This document shows, piece by piece, positions 1 through 10,460 of a stretch of 64,000 bases of DNA. The stretch is from Malania oleifera (Eukaryota > Streptophyta > Magnoliopsida > Santalales > Ximeniaceae), in assembly GCF_029873635.1 (NCBI RefSeq), contig NC_080418.1, forward strand, positions 11,546,062-11,610,061, given 5' to 3'. Within the stretch, counting starts at the first letter, position 1, and every line of letters starts with the position of its first letter. The translations under genes were made by a program, and so were the position numbers. The notes beneath the pieces were generated by a model. It did no database searches. It saw only the letters and a program-made list of their open reading frames with translations, and was not told where the DNA came from.

Positions 1-490
1 TTTCCTTGATGACGGTACATGTACCTCAGATTCTATGAAGGGTCAACTTATGATCTGAGGTTGGGGTTGACCCAAGTTAGCCAACCCACTGGATTTGTTC
101 AATACGGGCTTGTGGACTTTAGCGTGCACTTGGGCCTCAAGTATATTAAAATATGGGCTTCAATATACTTCATGATGGGATCAGGCCCATATTTTAAAAG
201 GATTTGGGCTTGGATTGTTTAGAAAATATGGGCCTGGATTTTTAGGGTAATAAGGCCGAAGCCCATTTATGGAAATCTGGATTTGACCCATTTTGAAAAT
301 CAGGCCTGGACCGAGTTTTTACTTAGGAAAAGGTTGGGCCTATACTTGTTATTTCTCAAAAAATTGAGCCCGAGTTACTTGAAAAGGGTTGGGCCAACCC
401 ATATTTTAAAATGCTTGGGCCAAGTGCTTCATTTTTTGAAAGGATGGGTCTTGGTCTCATTATTGGGCTTTTTCAGAATACTAACTAAGT
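1..490. repeat. GGGC-motif-rich decayed retroelement segment
   Basis: The stretch is an irregular array of TGGGCT/TGGGCC words every 20-40 bases, separated by A/T-rich spacers such as aaaatatggg. The same texture on the same strand recurs at about 34040-34560. Short open frames here are artefacts of the low-complexity sequence. I infer non-coding LTR or untranslated sequence of a Tat/Ogre-like gypsy element; no coding domain supports that. Confidence 0.4.
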
Positions 491-1299
491 AGTATGTATG
501 TCTAAATGTATGTCAAACGCATGATATAATACAAAGTATTTCACATATATGCAACACACTATTCATGGAGAAGGATGTGGCTCTTGTCCCAACCTAGGGT
601 AGGTACGTATGTATAGGGTTCTTCATGGCTCTACCCTAGTTAAGGAAGACTATAGACAAGTATGTGTGGGTAGGTTCTAACCCTATTGACAAAAGGTTCC
701 CAGTTTGGAATTTCATCCTCCCCCATAGGGGTCCGGATAAAACCCGCACTAAGTGGAGTGGTTCGCGGGTCCCATCAAACTCTGCCACGAAGGGACTGAC
801 GCTATTACACTCCTATCTAGTCCTAGTAAGGAAAGCTCGGGTATAGAGCGTGAAAGTGTGTGCATTTTAACCTAACCCCGCTATCCCCACATTTATTCAC
901 ATGCTATAAAGAATATGGAAACAAGATATCTTTATTTTTTCACAAGATATGGAAACATATTATCTGCCATTAACATGTTGATTCTAAAAAATTTGGAAAC
1001 AAAAAATAAGGAAACAAAATATTTTTAGTATACAAAATATCTATAATTGATATGCTTATTCACAATATCTATAATTAATATGCTTATTCAAAATATTTAA
1101 AAACAAAATATCTACAATTAATGCTCAACAAATAGGAGGCAAACAAATATTCTTACTAATTGAGGGATTACAAATTTGAAGTAAAATATTTTATAAAACC
1201 AGTAAGTTATTTACCCACTTACATATTTACAAAATAAGGAGTAATGTAATTAAAGTTTAGTAAAATGAGCCTTGGGATAATTCTTAATTAAATAATGGG
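491..1299. other. No recognisable gene; unassigned intergenic or LTR-derived sequence
   Basis: Bases 541-860 are of balanced composition with no coding signal. Bases 890-1290 are A/T-rich with imperfect repeats of acaaaatatct and aatatgcttattca. I found no tRNA-like fold, terminal repeat or protein similarity by reading. Confidence 0.4.
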
Positions 1300-1760
1300 G
1301 CTCGACTCTTAAGCCCAGCGGAGGCCAAGCTGTCGCGGCGTCCCTGAGCGCGTGTGCCCCGGCGGCGAGGTTTAAATCAATTTAATATTTTCAAAGAAAA
1401 CATGGAATAATCAGATCCCGCCACTAACTCTTTAATTGCGGTTATAACACTTATTACTACCACCCCTTTAGGTAGAATCGGTCTACATTACCAGAATTGG
1501 GGTCGGGAGTTTCGGTACGCGTATGGGAATGTAACGAGCACCCCCTACGCTCCCGTTCTTAAGAACGGTACCTAATTAATTGATATTATCCCTATTTAAT
1601 CTAATAATTCTTTAATTACTCCTTTTTTATAATTTATAAATACATGTCAAAAAATAAATAAATAAATAAAATATATACATATATTATTCCTCAGAGCTTA
1701 GGGTACGTGATGCCCCCGAAGGCTCATACCCTCGCAATAAATCATAGGGATTATGAGTAA
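1300..1760. repeat. Conserved gypsy non-coding block (Tat/Ogre-like), copy 1
   Basis: This block holds phrases that recur in the same order and strand at about 31560-32030: a 'gtagaatcggtctaca' phrase, then 'gtcgggagt', then 'agcaccccctacgc', then 'acggtacctaattaat'. The second site reads 'gcagaatcagtctaca', 'gctcgggagtc', 'agcaccccctacacgcc' and 'atggtacctaattaat'. Conservation within otherwise decayed A/T-rich sequence suggests LTR sequence of one gypsy lineage. Assignment to Tat/Ogre rests on my memory of similar 'tattagcaccccctac' phrases in those LTRs and is an inference. Confidence 0.45.
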
Positions 1761-3265
1761 GAAAATATACTCCCAAAATTTTGAATTTATATAAAATTTT
1801 TATAGGAAAATACTTAGTATGGGAGGTTTTAATATAGATTAACAAGATAATAAACTAAAAATTAAATTACTATAATATATGATAATATAGGATACATATA
1901 TGCTTTATATACTATATAGTAAATAAATGATTATAGCACTAATAACTTATCCCTAATAATGAACCAACCTAATAGATAGTAATAATACACATATCACATA
2001 ATAATAAATAACAATATACTCATATCATAATATACTAAACTTGGCTAATATAATAATGATACTATATTATACATAATAATAAGACGATAATTTAATAATA
2101 CAAATAATATACTACATATAATAAATAATGACATCCTATAAATACAATAATAACACCCGGAAATAATCAAAACCTTAAAGTTAATATTCAACAATACACA
2201 GATGGAAACAATTATACCTATGGAACAATTTGGACCCCTAGAATAAATGTACAAACTGCAAATAATAATATGGAAATAACTGAAATTATGGAACAATTGC
2301 CTAAAAATTAGCATGTTAATAACAATAATATATATTTAAAAACAATTAATAAAATAAGGCACAATCAAACCTAATGAAGATATAATAATAATCAAAAACC
2401 CTAAATATCAATATGACTGCCCTAATATACATTCATATTCGAATAATTAATCACCAAAAATATACACTATCAAATGAAATGATTGAAACCATCGAATATA
2501 CTATATAATAAGATCAACTAAATATTAACATGATAATTAAACAATAATAAACAATAATATCCAGGAATACATATAGACAATAATATTACATAAATATATA
2601 TACATGCAAATTTAGATATACAATTTGAATATTATGGAACTACAATAATAATATGAACATATGTAAGCTCATATGCAATAGAATGTGCATGAATATGCAA
2701 ATATAATATAAACATCACAATAATAATACAAATCATACAATTATACAAAAATGTGTCATTCAAAATAATATAAATATACAAATAAAACATATAAGGCCAT
2801 AAAATAAATATATGCACTTAGATATAACTAATAAATGACCAAATAATAATATACTCCACTAATATAATAATAATAATAATAAGAAATACCAACAATATTA
2901 TATTAATAATACTATAACTAATAAGTCCACAAATCTACTAATATTCCTAATAATAATACAAACAAAGTCATAAACGAATACAAACAAAATTACTATACAA
3001 GTAAAAATCAATATAATAATGTTAATACAATTTAATATAATGGCATAATATATTCAAGCATTTACTAATAATGAATATATAAATAATATATAATAATATT
3101 TAAAATAATAATAAATCAATATAAATAACAAATGGATCAACATACAAAAAAAAAAAACCTTAATAACAATTTTAAATATATATAACAAGTATAAAATAAG
3201 AAAAATTTTAAACATTAACATATAAGTGTTGTGTGTGCATGTGAAAGTTATGTGTGTTTGCGTGT
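1761..3265. other. A/T-rich, gene-free stretch with AAT/ATA microsatellite texture
   Basis: The stretch is almost entirely A and T with many imperfect AAT and ATA runs (for example 2864-2882). It contains no credible coding frame. Its part from about 2550 onward is the template matched by the purine-rich block at 5560-6389, so it is the older, T-containing copy of a tandem duplication. Confidence 0.6.
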
Positions 3266-4464
3266 ACAGGAAACTTACAGGGGGGGGGGGGGGACCGTAG
3301 GACTGAGAAGATGCCAGTGAGAACGGCGATGGTTGTTGGAGACTCGTGGAAGCGGCGGCGACTATGAGTGGCCCGGAGAAGTGGCACGGTTCATGCGTCA
3401 GCGCAGGAATCGCCTCAGCTGGTATTTTGGGTGAGCTTGACAGTGGCCAGCACGTAGCAGATGTTAAATAGTGCCGTCACGAGATCGCCGAAGGACTCTG
3501 GTTCGTGGGCTATTCGGGTGCTTTGAAAGGTTGAGAGGGCTGCTGATGGGTTCTCGGCTGAGTGGCCGTAGACGCCGCGGCTGCGTTGCGACGACCACGG
3601 CTAGGGACCGTTGGTGGCCGCAAGCAGCGGCGACTTCTTGCTGGTTCGTCAGTGAGTGGAAAGGAGAGTGTGGAGAGGGAGAATGATCAGAGGGGGTCCC
3701 TGTGCTTCCGAGCTTTGGAGGATGGTGGTGTCGTTGATTCCGTGGCCGAGGGATTAATGTGTAAGGAATTGCGTGGCCAAGAGGAGGATGAGCATTCGAG
3801 GAGGATTGAGGCGGCGACAGTGGCGACTGTGGTGGCGTGAGCTATTACTAGGTTCAGTGAGGAACCATGGGAGAGCGGAGAGGATGGATGTCCGGTTATT
3901 TTTTTGGTTTTTTTTTCTTGGTCTCCTCCGGTTGCCGGCTCTGTGCGCCCCTTGTGCAGCGCCCCCCCCTTCTTAGAAAAATAACTTTGAAAACCCTAAA
4001 AACATTTCCTGTTTTGTTTTTATGGTATTTTTCCTTTTTTTGGAATAATATCTACTACTATTTATGAAATAGGAAATAATAATAATAATACTAATAATAA
4101 TACAACAAAGATAAATAAAATAAATATGAATAACTAGTAATAAAAGAGGTAAAAACTAATAATAATAATATTAAAACTAATGTCATAATAATAAATAATA
4201 ATAATAATCATAAATCATAAACAATATAATATAAATACAAATAAAAGTAATAATAATAAGACTAATGAAAAATAATAATCTACCGAACAATCATAATAAT
4301 AATAATAATCATTAATAATAATAATCATACTAATAAGATTATAAAATTAATAATATAATAATAATAATACGAATAACAATAAATAATATAATAATAATAA
4401 AATAACAATAATAATAATAATAGTAATACATATATTGGGCCTGGGTAAAAATGGGGTGTCTACA
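3266..4464 (-). repeat. Gypsy-type LTR terminal part, copy A
   Basis: A G run at 3281-3293 is followed by a GC-rich section (3294-3975), then an (AAT)n tract (about 4078-4430). The block ends in GGGTGTCTACA at 4464. Read on the minus strand that end begins TGTAGACACCC, a start familiar from plant gypsy LTRs, and copia LTR sequence begins immediately after. So this is probably one end of a minus-strand gypsy LTR inserted into, or joined to, a copia LTR. The GC-rich open frames (3471-3976) disagree with those of copy B and are not genes. The other LTR end was not found. Confidence 0.5.
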
Positions 4465-5460
4465 CTCAGTATAAGCCCTGTATCAAAATTATTCTTTTTT
4501 CCAATGTTCAGTTTTTAAATAAGCTTTTAGATTAATAGGTCATGGATAATCAACCAACATAGTCCCTTTCGGTTTCCGCAATCAATTTTACTTTATCCAA
4601 AACGAATTACCTTCAGGTCTATTTAACAACCAAACATTCAGAATTGAAATTTAAAACAACCACACAGATTATATCTTTAAAAAAAATTAAAGAGTAGAAT
4701 AGAGAAAGAAGAACACATGGATTTTTTACGAGGTTCCTCAACCAAGCCTGCCGTCCCCTCGCCCTTCTTGCAAAACCCACCAAAGGATTCACTATTACTG
4801 TTCCTTTTATCATCACCGAACGAAACTAGTTCAAGCACTCCTTGGTAAGGCTAGAGCTCGCCTCTTCTAACAATCTACCCTTTGTGTTGGTCCAAACATT
4901 TCAATACTCACATCGTCACAAATCCTGTTACAAAGATAGAAACAAAGACTTACAAAAACTTGCTTCCTCAAAGAGCTGATTAGTACAAATTTGAAACACT
5001 TGTGCAACTTCAGTAAATTCAGATATGATTTCTCAAGAACTCTTAGAAACTTATCACCGGAGGTATCTTTTCAATGAAAGAAGCCAAAACTCAATGATCA
5101 AAACACAGTGAGAGATTCCGCAAAACTTCTCTTAAAATTTCGTAGCAAGGATGGGAGGCAATTTTGAAGCACTTTCGAAAATTCAGAAGAGAGAGTAGGA
5201 CACAGAATATTATTTCTTAATGATCTTGTGTAGAATCAATTTTGTCCTTAGGGGTTTTATAGATGTAGAAACCTTCTTGCTATCCCTAGAATACTCAGAG
5301 TTGTTTCTTTATATAAAACTTATTTTAGTTTCCAAATATTTTAATTTCAAAAAATATATCCTTTGGAAAATAGAAAAATGATGCGAGGCAGACGTCTGTG
5401 AAGACCTAGTAGTCGTCTGTCCTGAGTGGCGTTCGTATGTCACTAGAATATGAGTGGTTT
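4465..5460 (-). repeat. Copia LTR fragment, copy A
   Basis: This matches the copia LTR at 23955-25874 from its 'gtataagccc' phrase (24123 onward) to the start of its CAGTCGTCTGTC array. It includes the 'tacgaggttc' and 'aaaggattcact' phrases of the R/U5 module. It carries many single-base insertions and deletions relative to 7557-8540 and 24123-25150. About 150 bp of the LTR terminus is missing and replaced by the gypsy LTR end. The match stops at about 5460 within 'cactagaatatgag'. Confidence 0.75.
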
Positions 5461-6389
5461 TCATTGTCCATCCCAACCATAGCAAAGCTAATCTCGCGTC
5501 CGAATCAACTGACAGTCATATCCCACTGAATCCTTCCGAGGACACTGAAGAAACAGAATGCGTCAGGGTCACTAGGAAGAACAGGACAGAGACAATGGAA
5601 TCATGGGAACTAGGCAGAGATATAACATGGCAAAGGAGAGATCAAGGTGAATCTGAAGAGCGAAACGAGCGAAGCAAGAGAAGAGAGACAAGAAGACTAA
5701 GTTCTAGCGCGGTGGGGGTAAAACCAAAAGAGGATGCGAGAGCATGGGCTGGAATGAACCCAGAGGGGGAAACATCGCAGAAGCAAGAGAAAGGGCAGCG
5801 ATAGGCAAAGAAGAAGAGAAGACAAGCACAGAAGAAGACAATCGACAATGGACAAAAAAGGGGCAGGCAAAAGAAGAGAATAGCAAAGAAACAGGAAGGC
5901 AAGAAAAGAAGAGAGAGGCACAGGAAGAATAAACGAAGAGGACAAAAAGAAGAAGGGACGCCCTAAGAGAGAAGCCGAAGAATGAACACCACCAAGAGAG
6001 ACGAATAAGAAGACTATAAGAAGAAGGCAACAAGACATAAGATGACGGCGATAATACAAACAAAGAAAGACAAGAACAAAACAAAAGAAGACTCGACAGT
6101 AAACCAATATAAGAAGGTGAAGACAAAGGAAGATAAAGGCAAGAAGAAGAGGCAAGCAAGGACGAAGAAGGATGCTAAGACATAATAAGAAGAGAAGAGA
6201 CTAAGAAGATAGACAAAGAAGAAGACAAGATGAGCACAGATAAAAAAAAAAAAACCGGGTAACAATGGAAGAGAGACCAAGGAGAAAAGAAAGGAAAAAG
6301 GGGAAAAGAGAAGATAAAGGGGGGGGGGGAGGGGACAAGGAAAGTAGGGGGGGGGCGGGGGCCGGAAACGACAGGGGGGGGGAGGAGGG
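5461..6389. repeat. Purine-rich block: T-to-G-shifted duplicate of about 2550-3290
   Basis: This block is strikingly poor in T. It aligns base for base with the A/T-rich sequence of 2550-3290 if most T are read as G. Anchors: 'ataatacaaacaaag' occurs at both 2953-2967 and 6051-6065, and a run of A's then CC precedes both 3160 and 6256. Between anchors, T-rich words in the first copy appear with G (attcaagcattta against aggcaagcaagga). The first 100 bases or so do not align clearly. Long minus-strand frames here (Leu/Ser-rich, 5642-6503) only reflect the purine bias and are not genes. Confidence 0.7.
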
Positions 6390-7556
6390 GGGGGGACCGA
6401 GGACGGGAGAAGACGGCTGGGAGACGGCGATGTGGTTGAGACCGGGGAAACGCGGCGACGAGGAGTGGCCTGGACGAAGTGGCGGTTCATGCAGCAGCAG
6501 CATGATACCCGCAGCGGGTATTATTGGGTGGCTTGACAGGGTCCACCGGAGCAGAGGGTATAGTGGCCGTCACTGATTCGCCGAAGGACCCTGGTTTTTC
6601 GTGGGCTTTGCGGTGGCTTGAGAAGGTTGTAGAGGGGCTGCTGATGGCGTTCTCGGCTATAGAGCCGGAGACCGCCGCGCTGCGTTGGCACCACCACGAC
6701 TAGGGACAGGTGCCGCAGCAGCGCGACTTCTTGCTGGTTCGCAGGTGAGTGGAGAAGGAGAGTGAATGAGAGGGAGAATGATAGAGGGTGTCCTGCGTCT
6801 GAGCTGAATGTGTGTCGTGGACTCGTGCCGAGGATGATGTGGAAAGGACATTGCCGTGGCCAAGAGGAGATGAGCAGCGAAGGAGGATTGAGGCGTCGAC
6901 AGTTGCGACTGGGGTGGCGTGAAGGCTATGACTGGTTCAGTGAGGAACCAGGGGAGATCGGAGAGGATGGATGGCCGGTTTTTTTTTGTTTTTTTCCTTG
7001 GGTCTCTCCCATCCTCTCCGGTTGCCGGCTGTGCCACCCTTGTGCAGCGCCCCCCGGCGGATAAAAATAACTTGGAAAAACCCTAAAACCTTCCGTTGGG
7101 GTTTATGGTAGTTTTCTTTTGGGGAAGAATAATACGACGATTTAGAAATAAGAAATAATAATAATAATAATCAAATAACAACAAGATAAAGAAAATAATA
7201 AGAAGAAGAATAGTACAATAAATAGAGGTAACAATATCTAATATAATAATCATAAAATAGTCAATAATACTGAAAAGAATAATAATAATAAGAATAAAAA
7301 ACCCTATAAATAGAAATTAAAAATAAAGTAATAAAATAATACTATGAACAAATAATAATGAATAAAGAAATAATAATAATAAGAAAAATAATAATAATAA
7401 TCATACGAATAATAAATAGTGAAAAGGAATAATAATAATATAATAATAAGAATAAAATAAAATATACTAATATATAATAAGAAATCACAATAATATAATA
7501 ATATAAAATAAATAGTAATACATATATTTTTGGTCCTGGGTCCAACTGGGTGTCAC
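6390..7556 (-). repeat. Gypsy-type LTR terminal part, copy B
   Basis: This is a second version of 3290-4464 in the same order: GC-rich section with 'cggcgacgaggagtggcc', shared 'cgacttcttgctggttcg' and 'gttgccggct' phrases, an (AAT)n tract (about 7150-7510), then an end reading 'ctgggtgtcaca'. Numerous scattered indels, many in homopolymers, separate A and B, so no reading frame is conserved between them and the GC-rich open frames can be dismissed. The identical junction to copia LTR sequence shows that A and B derive from one duplicated segment. Confidence 0.6.
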
Positions 7557-9248
7557 ACCAGTATAGCCCTGATCGAAATTATTCTTTTTTCAATGTTCAG
7601 TTTTAAATAAGCTTTTTAGATTAATAGGTCATGGATAATCACCGCAACATAGTCCCTTCGGTTCCGCAATCAATTTACTTTATCCAAAACGATTACCTTC
7701 AGGTCTATTTAACAACCAACATTCAGGAATTGAAGGTAAAACAACCACACAGATTATATCTTTAAAAAAATTAAATGAGTAGAATAGGAAATAAGGAACA
7801 CCTGGATTTTTACGAGGTTCAACTTCAACACCCCTGCGTCCTCCTGCCCTTGCAGAAACACAAAATCACTATACTGTTCCTTTATCAGCCGAACAAACTA
7901 GTTTACAAGCACTCCTTGTAAGCCTAGAGCTCGCCTTCTCTAAAAATCTACCCTTTTTGGTCCAACAATTCAATACGCAAGATCGTCAACAAATCCTGTT
8001 ACAAATATAGAAAACAAGACGTACAAAAACTTGCTTCTCCAAAGGTAGCGATAGTAACATAATTGAACACGTGTGCACTTCAGTAAATTCAGATATGAAT
8101 TTTCCATGAAACTCTTAGAAACTTATCACCGTAGGTATCTTTCACGTGAAGAAATCAAAAACTATGACAGACACAGTGAGAGATTCACATCAAACTTTCT
8201 CTTAAAGTTCACGAGCAAGGATGGGAGCAATTTGAAGCACTTATCGAAATCAGAATGAGAGAGTTGACAGCAGAATACTGATTTTTAATGATGCTTGAGT
8301 AGAAATCACTGTGTCCTTAGTGGGTATTTATAGATGTAGAAAACCTTCTGCTTATTCCTAAGATACTCGAGTTGGTTTTCTGCTTTATAAAACTTATTTG
8401 AGTTTCCAAATATTTGAATTTCAAAAATTATATCCTTTGGAAAATAGAAAAATGATGCGAGGCAGACGTCTGTGAAGTCCTAGTAGTCGTCTGTCCCTTG
8501 AGTGGCAGTCGTATGTCACTAGAATATGAGGTGGTAGTCATATGTCCATATGGTGACAGTCGTCTTTCCATGTGTAATTTTAAGCCTTTCAATAATATAG
8601 AAGGTGGACAGTCATCTAGTGAAACCTTCACAGTCTTCTTACTTTTCACTGGAAGTCGTTTGTCAGAGCCTTGACAGTCGTTTGTCAGGCTTCTGTGTTT
8701 GAGTTTAAAGTTTTGTTAATTTGGCCAGTCGTCTATTGATTTACAGACAGTCGTTTGTCCACTGAATGTTTTTCTTTTCTAGTCAAATTTTGATTTCTCT
8801 TTCATTGTTGCTTGGAATATAGATTTGTTTTAACTTTAAAAACATATTCCAAGTTTTATCTTAAGATCCCTAAGTCTCTTTGCTTAATGAGCTTCAAAAT
8901 GAAAACTTCATATTTGAATAAACTTAAAGTACATACAAAAACTTTTCCTAAGTACTTAAAAATTTTTCTTTGCTCTGAACTTTCTTTGTTGCTAGTCTCT
9001 GATCTCTCAGAATTTTTTGAGCTTTCATCTCTTCGAACCTTCTTGATATTTCTTTATTGATTAAGACTTTGAGCTCTTATGTTGATCTTATTTAATCATC
9101 ATGCTCTTATGGTCTTCAGACTTTGATTCATGCTGCATAAATACTTTCAACATTGATTTTTGAGAAAATACAACACTCAACCGAAGCATGTTAAGTCCTA
9201 CTTGTTTGTTCGCATCAAAATAGAGTATTAGACCTTGTAAGGCCAACA
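7557..9248 (-). repeat. 3' LTR of the 7557-25874 copia element (truncated)
   Basis: It matches the 5' LTR at 24123-25874 over its whole length and ends in GGCCAACA at 9248, next to the polypurine tract. The first 150 bp or so of the LTR are missing at the low end. A TATA box (tatttata) lies at 8325-8332 and the R/U5 module at about 7810-7930. An array of CAGTCGTCTGTC-like motifs lies at 8460-8765 (promoter side on the minus strand). Confidence 0.85.
8460..8765. repeat. CAGTCGTCTGTC motif array in U3 (3' LTR)
   Basis: About a dozen degenerate copies of an imperfectly palindromic 12-mer (cagtcgtctgtc, cagtcgtttgtc, cagtcgtctttc) are spaced 15-40 bases apart. The array lies upstream of the TATA box on the transcribed minus strand. 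The same array is at 25033-25390 in the 5' LTR, and related arrays occur in unrelated LTRs elsewhere in the window. Confidence 0.8.
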
Positions 9249-9262
9249 ATCTCCCCCTTTTT
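9249..9262 (-). other. Polypurine tract
   Basis: On the minus strand AAAAAGGGGGAGAT directly precedes the LTR start TGTTGGCC. This is the expected primer site for plus-strand DNA synthesis. Confidence 0.85.
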
Positions 9263-9926
9263 GATGATGACAAACAAGAAGCAAAAATTTGAGTGAGCCT
9301 TAAAAAGACCCCCCCTTTCTATAAGCTTCATCTTAATAGAATCAAAAGTAATTTCATTAGAATCAATAGTAATTTCATCAATCATTTCTTTATTTTAAAA
9401 TCATTCATCATTCAAGTTCAATTATATCAATTAATAACAAATAAACTTTGTAAATATATCTTATGTTCAAGCTCAATTTTTGTTCAACTCAATTTTTGTG
9501 AAACACTTCTTCCCCTTTGACATCGATCAAAAAATAAGATGATCAAGTGCAAATTTCATTTTGAGTATATCTGATACCAGTGTTAAAATATAATGTAGTA
9601 ACATCAGTTGATTAATGATTATGCACAAGTGATAAATCATAATACTCCCCCTGTCAATCAGCATACTCAATAAATTCTTTTAAGTCATAAGGTCAGAAGT
9701 TTCAAAGTTTTTAGAGTTATCGTTAACATTAGAACTTATAATACATCAAACTGAAAAAAACGCATTTCAAAGGTTCAGGATTTCAGAGCTAGAAACAAAT
9801 ACATATAAAAAAAAAATACTCAATCTTTGCTTGCACATACTCCCCCTTTTTTTTTAAAAAAAAAAAAAAAACATTCAGAATTTGAGCATGTGTAGCATAC
9901 AACATAGCAAAAACACTATCAAAAGT
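9263..9926 (-). other. Non-coding 3' internal region with repeated polypurine-like motifs
   Basis: There is no coding frame here. Four further polypurine-like words (plus-strand ccccccctttc 9309-9318, cttcttcccctttga near 9508-9519, actccccctg 9644-9653, ctccccctttttt about 9839-9850) lie between the extra ORF and the main tract. Their order and phrasing match those of the nested element (12619, 12911, 13172). Repeated polypurine motifs before the 3' LTR are a described Sirevirus feature. Confidence 0.75.
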
Positions 9927-10455
9927 CTATGTTTCAGAGTTAGTGTCACTATCTGCAGCAATTCCTTTTCCTTTGGATTGCTGTGAGCCTTCTTCTTCTT
10001 TTTCTTCTACTTCTTCTTCTTCTTCTTCTTCTTCAGTTGCTTCTTCATCATCTCCTGCATCTTCTTCTTCTTATTCTTCTTCTTCTCCTTCACTTTCTTC
10101 ATTTTCAGCTTCTTCCTCATCAGTATTTTCATTACCCTCATTATCTGAATCAATGTCATATGTAATGACATGATGCTCTATCTTAGCAATACGATTTTCC
10201 AATGAAGTATACTTGTCATCAATGGTTGAGAAATTATCTTGAAGAGAAGCAAAGTTTTCTCGCATTTCAGAGCTAAAGCTAGTATAATTCTAAAAAAATG
10301 GAACAAACCAAGGTGGCATATCAGCTTCTTCAAGAGTTGGACTCCTTTCTTCATGTGCAGGTCTTGCCAGTCTATTGCCCCAGAACATCCAACCCTCGGT
10401 ATAGTTTTTGTAACTCATTCGTCTCAATGTAGTAGATGAGAAAACATGGTAATGG
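9927..10455 (-). pseudogene. Extra ORF (aORF), C-terminal part, cut off by nested insertion
   Basis: The minus-strand frame continues the extra ORF of 17903-18681 across the nested element. From the insertion it runs through a Trp/Pro-rich section, then a coiled-coil-like stretch (10180-10265, heptad-like ENFASLQDNF), then a strongly acidic Glu/Asp tail coded by (GAA)n triplets. A GAA-to-TAA stop interrupts the tail near 10070 and another stop lies near 10290; the probable native stop is at 9927-9929. Function is unknown. In Sireviruses the third ORF has been called envelope-like, but I see no signal peptide or clear membrane segment here. Confidence 0.65.
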
Positions 10456-10460
10456 GTTTT
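10456..10460. repeat. Target-site duplication GTTTT (left)
   Basis: GTTTT at 10456-10460 is repeated at 17898-17902 on the other side of the nested element. A 5-bp duplication is typical of copia integration. Confidence 0.9.

Noticed and set aside
664-846. Small plus-strand frame in a GC-balanced stretch
   Set aside because: No similarity, no promoter or neighbouring coding signal. A 60-codon frame is expected by chance.
3471-3976. GC-rich overlapping frames (Arg/Gly-rich) in the GC block
   Set aside because: The duplicate at 6390-7064 has indels that change every frame, so no protein is conserved. The block is LTR sequence.
5642-6503. Long minus-strand Leu/Ser/Phe-rich frames that look like membrane proteins
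   Set aside because: They exist only because the plus strand is almost pure purine here (T changed to G relative to 2550-3290). All three frames are open, composition is extreme, and there is no start or domain.
9943-10173. Plus-strand Ser-rich and Leu-rich frames
   Set aside because: They are antisense to the (GAA)n acidic tail of the minus-strand extra ORF.
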